This document shows positions 9,427-17,241 of a stretch of 64,000 nucleotides of DNA, piece after piece. Both the position numbers and the translations under genes were made by a program. Origin of the DNA: Methylobacterium sp. B4. GTDB lineage: Bacteria > Pseudomonadota > Alphaproteobacteria > Rhizobiales > Beijerinckiaceae. How positions within the stretch are numbered: the first letter of the stretch is position 1; every line of letters starts with the position of its first letter. Under the pieces are notes generated by a model that had not been told where the DNA came from, made no database searches, and was given only the letters and a program-made list of their open reading frames with translations. The stretch covers positions 310,001 through 374,000 of the forward strand of contig NZ_QJJJ01000001.1 of assembly GCF_003201865.1 (NCBI RefSeq), read 5' to 3'.

Positions 9427-10356
9427 CTATCCCCGCCCGAGCAGCATCAGCCAGCCGATGGTGGTCGCGGTCGCGGCGAGCGTCGAGACCAGCACGGCGG
9501 CGGCCACGAGCCCCTGCTCGCTCTTGTATCGCACCGCCAGCAAGTACGAGTTGATGCCCACCGGCATTGCCGCGAACAGCACGGCCACGCCCGCATAGGC
9601 CGGCGGCATGGTGAAGACGTGGAAGGCCAGCCCGTAGACCGCCAGCGGATGCAGCCCGAGCTTCAGGGCCGCGACGACGCTGGCGCCGGGAAGGTCGTGC
9701 AGCACCTTGTAGCGGGTCAGTCCGGCCCCGAGCGCGATCAGGGCGCAGGTCGAGGCGGTGCCGGCCAAGGCATCGACCAGGGCCTTCGGAATGCCCGAGA
9801 AGGAGAGGCCCGCGGCCTTCATCGCCATGCCGACGACGAGTGCCAGGAAGATCGGGTTCTTGCCCAGGGCGAGGCCCAGCGCCTTCAGCCGCTGGCTGTA
9901 GGAACGCCCGCCCTCCGATTCGATCAGGAGAGTCGCCGCGCCCATCATCAAGGGCAGGTGCACGGCAAGCAGCATGAAGAGCGGGAAGGCCCCCGCCTCG
10001 CCGTAGGCCTGGAGGATCATCGGCACGCCGACGAAGACCGTGTTGGACTGGCTCGCGGCAAAGCCGTGCAGCACCGCGCCGCGCCGGTCGACGCCCTCGG
10101 TGCGGCGTCCGATCAGCGATCCGACCGTCCAGGCGAGAGCCGCCCCGCCGAAATAGCTCGCCCAGTAGCCCCAGGCGATTTCGCCGGAGAGCCCCGGCCG
10201 CGTCAGCGTCGAGACGATGAGGGCCGGCACCGCGAGCGAGAAGACGTATTCGGACAGCCCGTCGCCGACCCGCTCCGAGATGATCTTGGTGAGCGAGGCC
10301 AGCCAGCCGACGAGGACGAGACCGAAGATCGGAAGGATGAGGGTGAGCGCCGTCAT
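9427..10356 (-). CDS. AEC family transporter (auxin efflux carrier-like permease)
   Basis: A 309-residue inner-membrane permease of the AEC family, usually exporting or taking up small organic acids; the substrate cannot be told. About ten helices are visible, starting MTALTLILPIFGLVLVGWLA. Conserved features include the early VPALIVSTL segment and the mid-protein QSNTVFVGVPM(I)L motif, and the C-terminal half starts near FLALVVGMAMK. No operon partners: rpmB lies upstream on the same strand but ends in a terminator. Confidence 0.9.
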   Translation of the reverse strand: MTALTLILPIFGLVLVGWLASLTKIISERVGDGLSEYVFSLAVPALIVSTLTRPGLSGEIAWGYWASYFGGAALAWTVGSLIGRRTEGVDRRGAVLHGFAASQSNTVFVGVPMILQAYGEAGAFPLFMLLAVHLPLMMGAATLLIESEGGRSYSQRLKALGLALGKNPIFLALVVGMAMKAAGLSFSGIPKALVDALAGTASTCALIALGAGLTRYKVLHDLPGASVVAALKLGLHPLAVYGLAFHVFTMPPAYAGVAVLFAAMPVGINSYLLAVRYKSEQGLVAAAVLVSTLAATATTIGWLMLLGRG

Positions 10357-10381
10357 CGGCCGCGAGTGCCCCGTCGAACGG

Positions 10382-10417
10382 AAAAGGCCACCGGGCGCCT
10401 CAGCGCATCCGGTGGCC
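10382..10417 (-). terminator. Rho-independent terminator of rpmB
   Basis: On the minus strand GGCCACCGG, a 14-base loop, then CCGGTGGCC followed by TTTTC. The nine-base perfect stem and T run lie about 50 bases after the rpmB stop and before the AEC transporter start. Confidence 0.8.
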
Positions 10418-10464
10418 TCCCGATGATTCTGCGAAGAGGGCCGGTCCGTGCCGGCCCGGACGCG

Positions 10465-10770
10465 TTACGCGGCGGCGGGCGTCGCGGTCTCGGCGAGCTT
10501 CTTCTCGATGTCGCGCTTGAGCAGGCGGGCCGTCTGCGACAGCTCGATCTCGCGCGCCTTGACGAGGAACGCGTCGAGGCCGCCGCGGTGCTCGACCGAG
10601 CGCAGCGCGTGGGCGGTGACCCGCAGGCGGACGCGGCGGTTGAGGGCATCCGACTGCAGCGTGACGTTGCAGAGGTTCGGCAGGAACCGGCACTTGGTCT
10701 TCCGGTTCGAGTGGCTCACGAGGTGACCGACCTGAACGGCCTTGCCCGTGAGTTCGCAGCGACGCGACAT
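10465..10770 (-). CDS. rpmB: 50S ribosomal protein L28
   Basis: Structural protein of the large ribosomal subunit. The frame from ATG at 10770 gives 101 residues starting [20 protein letters not shown], the standard L28 opening. The [13 protein letters not shown] core follows, then a C-terminal extension typical of alphaproteobacteria. An upstream in-frame ATG at 10830 is rejected because the family starts at MSRR. It is a single-gene unit with its own terminator. Confidence 0.98.
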   Translation of the reverse strand: MSRRCELTGKAVQVGHLVSHSNRKTKCRFLPNLCNVTLQSDALNRRVRLRVTAHALRSVEHRGGLDAFLVKAREIELSQTARLLKRDIEKKLAETATPAAA

Positions 10771-10968
10771 CGTTACAGTCCTGTCAACGTTAGGCCGGGT
10801 CTCGGCGCTGAAGCGTTTCGGCAATGCCACACGGCTCTCGCGCCGAGGGCGTCGAACCCTCGCGACAATCGATACCGGCGGAGTCCTATGGAAGTGGCGA
10901 GCCTATAGGGGAGATGGGCCGGATTCGTCAAGGTCGGAGGGCGAGAAGTTCGGGGGCGAGCCCGCGAT

Positions 10969-11799
10969 CTACGGGACCACGCTCCGCGCGAGCTGCCGCC
11001 GGGGATTGGGGGCCGCGGCCTGAGCCGTCTTCGCTCCCGCATGGCGGGCCGCCATGGCGCGCAGGGACTGGACGTTGGCTGCCGCCTCCGCCGGGCCGAG
11101 ATCCTGTGCCAGCACCCGTTCGGCTTCGTCGTAGCGGCCCTTCAGGCCGAGCACCAGAGCGAGGTTGCCGCGCACGCGGGCGTCGGCCCGGGGCTGCTCG
11201 GCGGCGAGGCGCAGCGTCGTCTCCGCCGCGTCGAGCTGGCGGGCGAGCGCGTAGGACAGGCCGAGATTCGACAGGATGCGCGGCTCGTTCGGGGCGATCT
11301 TGAGAGCCGCGTCGTAGAGGCTCTGCGCCCGGGCGTGATCGCCGGTCTGGTCGGCCACCATGCCCTGCGCCGAGAGCACGCGCCAGTCCGGCTGAGCCGG
11401 GCTGTGGGCGTTCTGAAGGACCTCGTTGGCCTCCCCGTAGCGGCCGGCCTCCGCGAGGCTCTTGCCGTAGGCGGCGAGCACCGCCCGGTCCTTCGGATTG
11501 CGCAGGGCGACCTGCTGGAGCACGGCCGCGGCCTGGGATTTCTGGTCGGTCGCCCGCAGGGCGTCGGCGTAGCGCATGGCGTTGCGCACGTCCTTCGGGT
11601 CGGAGGCGTAGCGCGCGGCCAGGGCGTCGATCTCCGCCCGGGGCGAGCGCTCGGAGCGCTTCGTGCCCAGCAGATCGAGGCCGCCGATCGAGCCCGTCGT
11701 CTCCGGCGAGCGGCTCTGGCAGCCGGCAAGGCCGAGGCCGATCACGGCCGCAGCGAGCAGGCGCGGGGCCGTGCCGCGGATGCCGGTCATCTCTGTCAT
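10969..11799 (-). CDS. TPR-repeat lipoprotein, TadD-like
   Basis: A 276-residue predicted lipoprotein. The signal ends in the lipobox LGLAGC (Cys about 27), so it would be anchored in a membrane and periplasmic. At least three tetratricopeptide repeats follow, for example AAVLQQVALRNPKDRAVLAA, then LYDAALKIAPNEPRILSNLG and AETTLRLAAEQPRADARVRGN. The TGSIGGLDLL segment after the Cys and the repeat layout resemble TadD proteins of Flp pilus systems, but no tad or cpa genes are nearby, so that role is uncertain. It is divergent from the aminopeptidase gene. Confidence 0.85.
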   Translation of the reverse strand: MTEMTGIRGTAPRLLAAAVIGLGLAGCQSRSPETTGSIGGLDLLGTKRSERSPRAEIDALAARYASDPKDVRNAMRYADALRATDQKSQAAAVLQQVALRNPKDRAVLAAYGKSLAEAGRYGEANEVLQNAHSPAQPDWRVLSAQGMVADQTGDHARAQSLYDAALKIAPNEPRILSNLGLSYALARQLDAAETTLRLAAEQPRADARVRGNLALVLGLKGRYDEAERVLAQDLGPAEAAANVQSLRAMAARHAGAKTAQAAAPNPRRQLARSVVP

Positions 11800-11886
11800 C
11801 TCCCAAGGCGGAACGCCGGCGCTTGCGCCGCGCCGACCCCGGGGTGATAGAGCGTTAACCCTAATGGCCGGTTAAGCTTATTCTCC

Positions 11887-13296
11887 ATGACCCAGACCGA
11901 GACCCGGGACGGACCCGCCCTCCTCATCGACGTCGCCGACGCGATCCCGATTCTCTGCGTGACGGCGCAGGATTGGGCGGGCGCCGAGGCGGCGCTGCCG
12001 CCGATCCAGCGAGCCTTCGCCGCCGCCACGGGCTTTGCCCCGAAGGCCGGGCGCGTCGCCCTGCTGCCCGGTGACGACGGGCGCCTCGCCCGCGTGCTGC
12101 TCGGTCTCGGCGAGGCCGAAGCGCCGGCCCGCGACCGCTTCCTGGCCGGCAAGCTGCCGGGGACGCTGCCGGCAGGCGATTATCGGTTCGAGACCGCTGA
12201 CGGGTTCGATGCGGGCGAGGCGGCCCTGGCATGGCTGCTCGGAAGCTACCGGTTCGAACGCTACCGCAAGCCCGGCGAGCCGCGTCCGCGCCTCGTCGCC
12301 CCGGAGGGCGTCGACGCGGCGGCGCTGGGGCGGATCGCGGCGGCGGTCTGCGCCGGGCGGGATCTCGTCAACACCCCCGCCAACGACCTCGGCCCCGCCG
12401 AGATCGAGGCGGCTTTGCGTGCCCTCGGCGCCCGGTTCGGGGCTGTGGTCACCGTCACCGCGGGCGAGGCTCTGAAAGAGGAGTTTCCCCTCGTCCACGC
12501 GGTCGGCGCCGCCTCGCCGCGGGCGCCACGGCTGATCGACCTGACTTGGGGCGCGGAGGATGCGCCGCGGGTCACGCTGGTCGGCAAGGGCGTGGTGTTC
12601 GACACGGGCGGGCTGGACATCAAGCCCGCCTCCAACATGCTGCTGATGAAGAAGGATATGGGCGGCGCCGCCGCCGCGCTCGCGGCTGCCGAGATGATCA
12701 TGGGCGCGGGCCTGCCGGTCCGGTTGCGGCTGATCGTGCCGAGCGTCGAGAACGCGATCGCCGGCGAGGCCTTCCGGCCGGGCGACGTGCTCCGCTCCCG
12801 CGCCGGCCTCACTGTCGAGATCGGCAACACCGATGCGGAGGGCCGCCTGATCCTCGCCGACGCCCTGGCGCTGGCCGATGCGGACGAGCCCGAACTGCTG
12901 ATCGATTTCGCGACCCTCACCGGCGCCGCCCGCGTGGCCCTGGGGCCCGAACTGCCTGCCTTCTTCACCGAGGACGAAGGGCTGGCCGCCGCCGTCGCGC
13001 GGGCCGGGCTCAGCGTCAACGATCCGGTCTGGCGCCTTCCCCTGCACGCGCCCTATGCCAGCTTGCTCGATTCGAAGGTGGCCGACCTCAACAACGCGCC
13101 GGGCGGCCCCTTCGCCGGGGCGATCACCGCCGCCCTGTTCCTGCGCCGGTTCGTGCGCCGCACGCGAGCCCACGTGCATTTCGACCTGTTCGGCTGGAAT
13201 CCCTCGACCAAGCCGGGTCGGCCGGAGGGCGGCGAGGTGCAGACCGCCCGCCTCGCCCACGCCCTGGTGGCCGAGCGCTACCCGCGAAAACAGTGA
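11887..13296 (+). CDS. M17 family leucyl aminopeptidase
   Basis: Cytosolic zinc or manganese aminopeptidase that removes N-terminal residues from peptides. The 469-residue protein has a divergent N-terminal domain and a C-terminal catalytic domain with the metal-site and signature motifs: GKGVVFDTGGLDIKP, KKDMGGAAAAL and the M17 hallmark NTDAEGRLILADAL. The C-terminal HFDLFGWNPSTKPGRPEGGE is also typical of the alphaproteobacterial PepB/PepA-like branch. ATG at 11887 follows the divergent TPR gene by about 90 bases. The gene symbol is left open because pepA and pepB cannot be separated by eye. Confidence 0.93.
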   Translation: MTQTETRDGPALLIDVADAIPILCVTAQDWAGAEAALPPIQRAFAAATGFAPKAGRVALLPGDDGRLARVLLGLGEAEAPARDRFLAGKLPGTLPAGDYRFETADGFDAGEAALAWLLGSYRFERYRKPGEPRPRLVAPEGVDAAALGRIAAAVCAGRDLVNTPANDLGPAEIEAALRALGARFGAVVTVTAGEALKEEFPLVHAVGAASPRAPRLIDLTWGAEDAPRVTLVGKGVVFDTGGLDIKPASNMLLMKKDMGGAAAALAAAEMIMGAGLPVRLRLIVPSVENAIAGEAFRPGDVLRSRAGLTVEIGNTDAEGRLILADALALADADEPELLIDFATLTGAARVALGPELPAFFTEDEGLAAAVARAGLSVNDPVWRLPLHAPYASLLDSKVADLNNAPGGPFAGAITAALFLRRFVRRTRAHVHFDLFGWNPSTKPGRPEGGEVQTARLAHALVAERYPRKQ

Positions 13297-13315
13297 CGGA
13301 GTCGGCGGGCGCTGC

Positions 13316-13561
13316 TCAGCGTCCCCGCGCAGAGCGTTCGGATTCCGGCAGGCGGCGCTCCTGCACCCGCGCCACGCTCGGTGGGAGTCCGTCTCCCGGC
13401 TGCGCCTCGCCCGGCAGGGACGGCACCGCCGAGACGGTGTCGCGGTCGCGCCCGGAGGCCCAGCCCGCATTCACCCCGGCATAGAAGCCGGTGAAGTCCT
13501 CCGCCGCGGCCGGCGCCGCGCAGAGGAGGAGCAGGCCGAGCGCGCTCGCCGTCCGCCGCAT
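13316..13561 (-). CDS. Short secreted protein resembling the N-terminus of an outer-membrane porin-like protein
   Basis: 81 residues with a clear Sec signal (MRRTASALGLLLLCAAPAAA) followed by EDFTGFYAGVNAGWASGRDR. The FTGFYAGVNAGWA segment looks like the first strand of Omp25/Omp31-type beta-barrel antigens, but the barrel is missing and the rest is low-complexity and charged. It could be a decayed outer-membrane protein gene or a small secreted protein that kept the motif. It is convergent with the M17 aminopeptidase. Confidence 0.55.
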   Translation of the reverse strand: MRRTASALGLLLLCAAPAAAEDFTGFYAGVNAGWASGRDRDTVSAVPSLPGEAQPGDGLPPSVARVQERRLPESERSARGR

Positions 13562-13622
13562 CGCATCACTCTCACGCTGTTCGCTCGGGAGGCGCCCGAT
13601 ATGCGCGCCATCCCGATAAACG

Positions 13623-13648
13623 AAAACGGCGGCCGTGAGGCCGCCGCT
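13623..13648 (-). terminator. Rho-independent terminator of the cold-shock-domain gene
   Basis: Minus strand: CGGCGGCC, loop TCAC, GGCCGCCG, then TTTTC. The eight-base perfect stem lies 22 bases after the stop of the double cold-shock gene. Confidence 0.8.
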
Positions 13649-13670
13649 TCGTCAATCCGTTGCGCGTCGA

Positions 13671-14465
13671 TCAGTAATCGACGCTGACGCTCTGCGCCTC
13701 GCGGCCCTTCTGGCCCTCGACGACGCCGAGGGTGACCTGCTGGCCCTCGGCCAGAGAGTCGAGGCCGGCGCGCGACAGGGCGGAACGGTGCACGAACACG
13801 TCCTTGCCGCCGTCGTTGACCGAGACGAAGCCGAAGCCCTTGGCCGGGTCGTACCACTTCACGGTGCCGGTCATCTCGACCGAGGGGCCGCTGGCGAAAC
13901 GCCCGCCGCCGCCACCGCCGCCACCGCCGAAGCGGTCACGGCTGCCGCCGCCGAAGCGGTCGCCGCCGCCACCGCCGAAGCGATCGCCGCCGCCACCACC
14001 GAAGCGGTCACCACCGCCGCCGAAGCGCGGGGCCTCGCGCCGGGGCGGAGCCGCCTCGGCCGTCGAGGTGTCGACGCTGGTCACCGCGGTGACCTGCGGA
14101 CCCTTCTGGCCCTGAGCGGTCTGGACCGTCAGGCGCGTGCCGGGAAGGAGATCGTCGTGGCCGGCGGCTTCGACCGCGCGGATGTGGAGGAAGGCGTCGC
14201 CGGAGCCGTCGCCGAGCTCCACGAAGCCGAAGCCCTTCTCCTTGTTGAACCACTTTACCGTGGCATCACGCTCCGGGCCTGTCGGCGCCGCGGCAGCGCG
14301 CGACGGACCGCGGTCGAAACCACCACCGCCGCCGTAACCGCCACCGAAGCGGTCCCCGCCGCCGTACCCGCCGCTGGAGGGGAGCTGATCGGGCCACTGC
14401 GGCTCGGCACCACCCTCATCGAAGCCGCGCTTCTGCGGCCCCCTGAAATCACGACCACGTCCCAT
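13671..14465 (-). CDS. Double cold-shock-domain protein with glycine-rich linker
   Basis: Nucleic-acid-binding protein, probably an RNA chaperone, with two cold-shock (OB-fold) domains. The first has the RNP1 motif KWFNKEKGFGFVEL at about residues 70-83 and the second KWYDPAKGFGFVSV at about 200-213. A glycine-rich N-terminus and a linker of repeated DRFGGGGG units separate them. From MGRGRDFRGP (ATG at 14465) the protein has 264 residues, against about 70 for a single CspA. Two-domain CSPs are known in alphaproteobacteria; the RGG/FGGGG-type linker is reminiscent of eukaryotic glycine-rich RNA-binding proteins. The long upstream region may act as a structured leader. Confidence 0.93.
   Translation of the reverse strand: MGRGRDFRGPQKRGFDEGGAEPQWPDQLPSSGGYGGGDRFGGGYGGGGGFDRGPSRAAAAPTGPERDATVKWFNKEKGFGFVELGDGSGDAFLHIRAVEAAGHDDLLPGTRLTVQTAQGQKGPQVTAVTSVDTSTAEAAPPRREAPRFGGGGDRFGGGGGDRFGGGGGDRFGGGSRDRFGGGGGGGGGRFASGPSVEMTGTVKWYDPAKGFGFVSVNDGGKDVFVHRSALSRAGLDSLAEGQQVTLGVVEGQKGREAQSVSVDY
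13903..14028 (-). repeat. Tandem repeats encoding the (DRFGGGGG)n linker of the cold-shock protein
   Basis: Imperfect copies of a roughly 24-base unit reading GACCGCTTCGGTGGCGGCGG on the coding strand, occurring about four to five times between the two cold-shock domains. The units differ at third positions, so the repeat is kept at protein level. Copy number could vary between strains by slippage. Confidence 0.8.
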
Positions 14466-14840
14466 TGAAAGCTCGCAAAAACCGTTCGCCCGCCAAGTCT
14501 CGAATACCGCGTGCGCGCTATCTCGAGACAGCCCACGCCCCGCACTATCATTCCCCCGGCTGCGGCCACCGGGAGTAACGCCATAGGTCTGACGCAATCC
14601 CGCCCATACCGCAAGGATCTTCTAACCGGTCCGTGCTTCAGGCTCCGCTTTTTCGGGGTCAACTGCTTACGCAGTCTCTTCCGCAAGGCGTCCATTGCCT
14701 CTTTGAGGTTGTGACGCGATGAAAACCGGCCGAGGTGATTCGGTGCCGTGGTCGTTCGTGGGTCTTAGGGAAACGCAAACCGGCGCGGCGCTAGGATGGT
14801 CCGGAGACGCTTCGGATCCCGCCGGGCGTGACCGCCGCCG
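14466..14840. other. Divergent intergenic region: long leader of the cold-shock gene and promoter of the response regulator
   Basis: 375 bases without a convincing gene. Minus-strand frames here start within lysine/arginine-rich, low-quality sequence and do not look conserved. The region next to the cold-shock start is less GC-rich than its surroundings, as expected of a long 5' leader, a usual site of cold-responsive control. I see no clear -35/-10 pair that I would defend. Confidence 0.4.
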
Positions 14841-15317
14841 ATGATCGCAACCCCGACCTTTCCGGATCTCTCGGCCCTCGTCGTGGACGAGAGCCTCTAT
14901 ATCCGCCGCATCGTGCGCGACATGCTGATGCGCGTCGGCATCAAGCGCGTGCTGGAGGCGCCGGACGGCGCCGAGGCGCTCGGCGTGCTGGCCGAGAGCA
15001 AGCCCGACCTCACGATCATCGACTGGGATCTGGCGATCCTGTCGGGCGAGGAATTCATCCGGCTCGCCCGCACGCCGGCCACCTCGCCCTCGCCGACGGT
15101 GCCGATCATCCTGATGCTGGCCCAGCCGCGCCGCAACGTCGTCGACCGCGCGATCGCGCTCGGCGTCAACGAGATCATCGCCAAGCCGTTCTCGCCCAAG
15201 ACCCTGTGGTCGCGGCTCGACGAGGTGATCAACCGGCCGCGGCCCTTCTCGCAGGTGAAGAGCCTGCTGCGCCCCCTGCCCCGCGCCAACGGGCTCTCCA
15301 AGATGGGCCTGATCTGA
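14841..15317 (+). CDS. Single-domain response regulator (CheY-like receiver)
   Basis: A 158-residue receiver domain without an output domain. The acidic pocket is partly visible as ALVVDES near residues 12-18, the likely phospho-acceptor Asp is in TIIDWDL (about 60), and the conserved Lys is in IIAKPFSP (about 115). Only one acidic residue pair (DE) follows LVV, as is common. Such stand-alone receivers pass phosphate in two-component relays or act on motility. No kinase gene is adjacent. It converges with the metallophosphoesterase, five bases apart. Confidence 0.9.
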   Translation: MIATPTFPDLSALVVDESLYIRRIVRDMLMRVGIKRVLEAPDGAEALGVLAESKPDLTIIDWDLAILSGEEFIRLARTPATSPSPTVPIILMLAQPRRNVVDRAIALGVNEIIAKPFSPKTLWSRLDEVINRPRPFSQVKSLLRPLPRANGLSKMGLI

Positions 15318-15322
15318 CGCCC

Positions 15323-16264
15323 TCAGGCCCGGTGGCGGCGGTGGATGCGCCCGATCCGGTCGGCAGGCGGAGTCTCGATGTCGAAGCCCGACAGCGGCCC
15401 GATGCCGCCCGCCTCGTCGAGGCCGCGCTCCGTCACGGCGATGCGGTAGCCCGCTTCTCCCTGCGTGACCGTGTAGAGGTAGTAGGAGGCGCGGCGGTTG
15501 GTGAGCAGCGTGCGTGCCGAGGCCGAGGGCGCGCCCACCACCGGCACCGGCCGTCCCCCCGGCCCCAAAATCTGCGCCACGGTGCCGACGTGGTTGTGCC
15601 CGTGCAGGATCAGGTCTGCTCCCGCCCGGCCGATCATCGCCGAGAAATCGGCCGCATCCTTCAATTCCCGCCCCGAGGCCGCTCCGCCGAGGTGGGGCGG
15701 GTGGTGGATCATCACCACGCGGCAGGGGCGCTCCGGCGCCGCGGCGAGATCGCGCAGCAGCCGCTCGGCCCGCTCGATCTGGCTCGGTCCGAGGCGCCCG
15801 CTCGCGGCGAAGGGCTTTGTCGGGATCGCCGAGGACAATCCCACCAGGGCGAGCGGCCCGCGCCGCCGGAGATAGGGGAAGGCGCAGCTCTGGCCGTCAT
15901 CGGCCTCCGTCCAGCCGCCGCAGGTGCCGAGCAGGCCCTCCAGCGAGCCGCGGACATAGGCATCGTGGTTGCCCGGCACGAAGCTGACCCGATCCGCGGG
16001 ACCGAGCGCCTCCAGGAAGATCCGGGCGGTCTCCCACTCGTCGGGAAGGCCGAGATTGCACAGGTCGCCCGTGCAGGCGACGTGATCGACGCCCTGGCCG
16101 TGTAGGTCGGCCACGAGCGCGCCGAGCAGGTCCATGTCGTGGTGGCGGCCACGGCCGCGGCGCCAGTTCACGTAGCCGGTGGCCCGCTTGCTGAGGAGCT
16201 GGCGCAGGCGCGGTCGCGGCAGCGGTCCGACATGCGGATCGGTGAGATGGGCGAGGCGGAACAT
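15323..16264 (-). CDS. Metallophosphoesterase (calcineurin-like, CpdA/Icc-like layout)
   Basis: A 313-residue cytosolic phosphoesterase with a dinuclear metal site. Motifs in order: LTDPHVG (residues 5-11), TGDLCNLG, PGNHD, MIHHPP and GHNHVG. The layout is close to cyclic-nucleotide phosphodiesterases of the Icc/CpdA group, but the substrate cannot be assigned. ATG at 16264 (MFRLAHLTD) is chosen because the first motif is normally right at the N-terminus; an upstream ATG at 16309 would add 15 residues. Confidence 0.9.
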   Translation of the reverse strand: MFRLAHLTDPHVGPLPRPRLRQLLSKRATGYVNWRRGRGRHHDMDLLGALVADLHGQGVDHVACTGDLCNLGLPDEWETARIFLEALGPADRVSFVPGNHDAYVRGSLEGLLGTCGGWTEADDGQSCAFPYLRRRGPLALVGLSSAIPTKPFAASGRLGPSQIERAERLLRDLAAAPERPCRVVMIHHPPHLGGAASGRELKDAADFSAMIGRAGADLILHGHNHVGTVAQILGPGGRPVPVVGAPSASARTLLTNRRASYYLYTVTQGEAGYRIAVTERGLDEAGGIGPLSGFDIETPPADRIGRIHRRHRA

Positions 16265-16473
16265 GTCGCCGCCTCGCATCGCGGGAACCCGCGCCCGCGT
16301 CAACACCACACCGGAGCCGAAGCGGACATGAACTTATAACTTATATTAAGCTTTCGCATTCCGTCCGTTGCCTCGGCGGACCTGTCGGGGCTAGACAGCC
16401 CCCGTCTGTCGGACCCCCCGGACCTCGCCGCCGGGAGCCGGCAATCCGCGAATGGGAAGAGCGCGCCGATCCC

Positions 16474-17241
16474 ATGGGCCTCCTCAAGACCATCGGCCGC
16501 AAGCCGGCCGTGCAGCTTGCGCTCAGCCACATCGCCTCCGGCTATCTCCGGCTCGTGCGGCGCACCAACCGCTTCACACGGGAGCCGGCGGACGCCTATG
16601 CCCGGCTCGATGCCCACGGCCCGTTCATCGCGGCGATGTGGCACGGCCAGCACATCATGATTTCGTTCATGAGCCGTCCGCAGGACCGGGTCGCCACGAT
16701 CATCTCGCGCTCGCCCGACGGCAACATCAACACCATGGCCCTTACTCGCCTGGGCGTCCGGGTGATGCGCGCCTCCGGCGCCCGGGGCCGTGCGGTGCGG
16801 GATGTGCGCGCCAAGGGCGGGGCGGAGGGCCTGCGGGCCATGGTCCGGGCGCTCAAGGGCGGCGAGACCGTCGCCTTCTCGGCGGACGTGCCCAAGGTTT
16901 CGCGAGTCTGCGATGCGGGCATCATCATGCTCGCCCGCTTCTCCGGCGCTCCCATCGTGCCGGTGGCCGTCGTGACGAGCCGACACATCCGCTTCAAGTC
17001 CTGGGACCGGGCCTGCCTCGGCCTGCCCTTCGGCCGCGGGGCGATGGTGTTCGGCGAGCCGACCTTCGTCCCCCGCGACATCGAGCCCGCCGAGGTCGAA
17101 GCCCTGCGGCAGCGGGTGCAGACGGAACTCAACCGCGTCCACGACCGCGCCTACACCCTCGTCGGCCGTCCCGACCGGGTCGGCGCCTGGCCCGCGACGC
17201 CGACCGAGTCCTTGAGCGACGCGCCGGGCCGCCCGGCATGA
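16474..17241 (+). CDS. DUF374 lysophospholipid acyltransferase-family protein
   Basis: A 255-residue protein of the PlsC-like acyltransferase superfamily (COG2121/DUF374). The block GPFIAAMWHGQHIMISFMSR has MWHGQH in place of the usual HxxxxD start. ISRSPDGN and SADVPKVSRVCDAGIIMLAR follow. It is first in a three-gene run with waaA (ATGA overlap) and lpxK, so it probably acts in lipid A or another envelope-lipid acylation. Catalysis has not been shown for most DUF374 members. Confidence 0.88.
   Translation: MGLLKTIGRKPAVQLALSHIASGYLRLVRRTNRFTREPADAYARLDAHGPFIAAMWHGQHIMISFMSRPQDRVATIISRSPDGNINTMALTRLGVRVMRASGARGRAVRDVRAKGGAEGLRAMVRALKGGETVAFSADVPKVSRVCDAGIIMLARFSGAPIVPVAVVTSRHIRFKSWDRACLGLPFGRGAMVFGEPTFVPRDIEPAEVEALRQRVQTELNRVHDRAYTLVGRPDRVGAWPATPTESLSDAPGRPA

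Noticed and set aside
10840..10862. Possible T-arm GAGGGCGTCGAACCCTC upstream of rpmB
   Set aside because: Loop sequence lacks TTC and no cloverleaf forms with the flanks; treated as chance.
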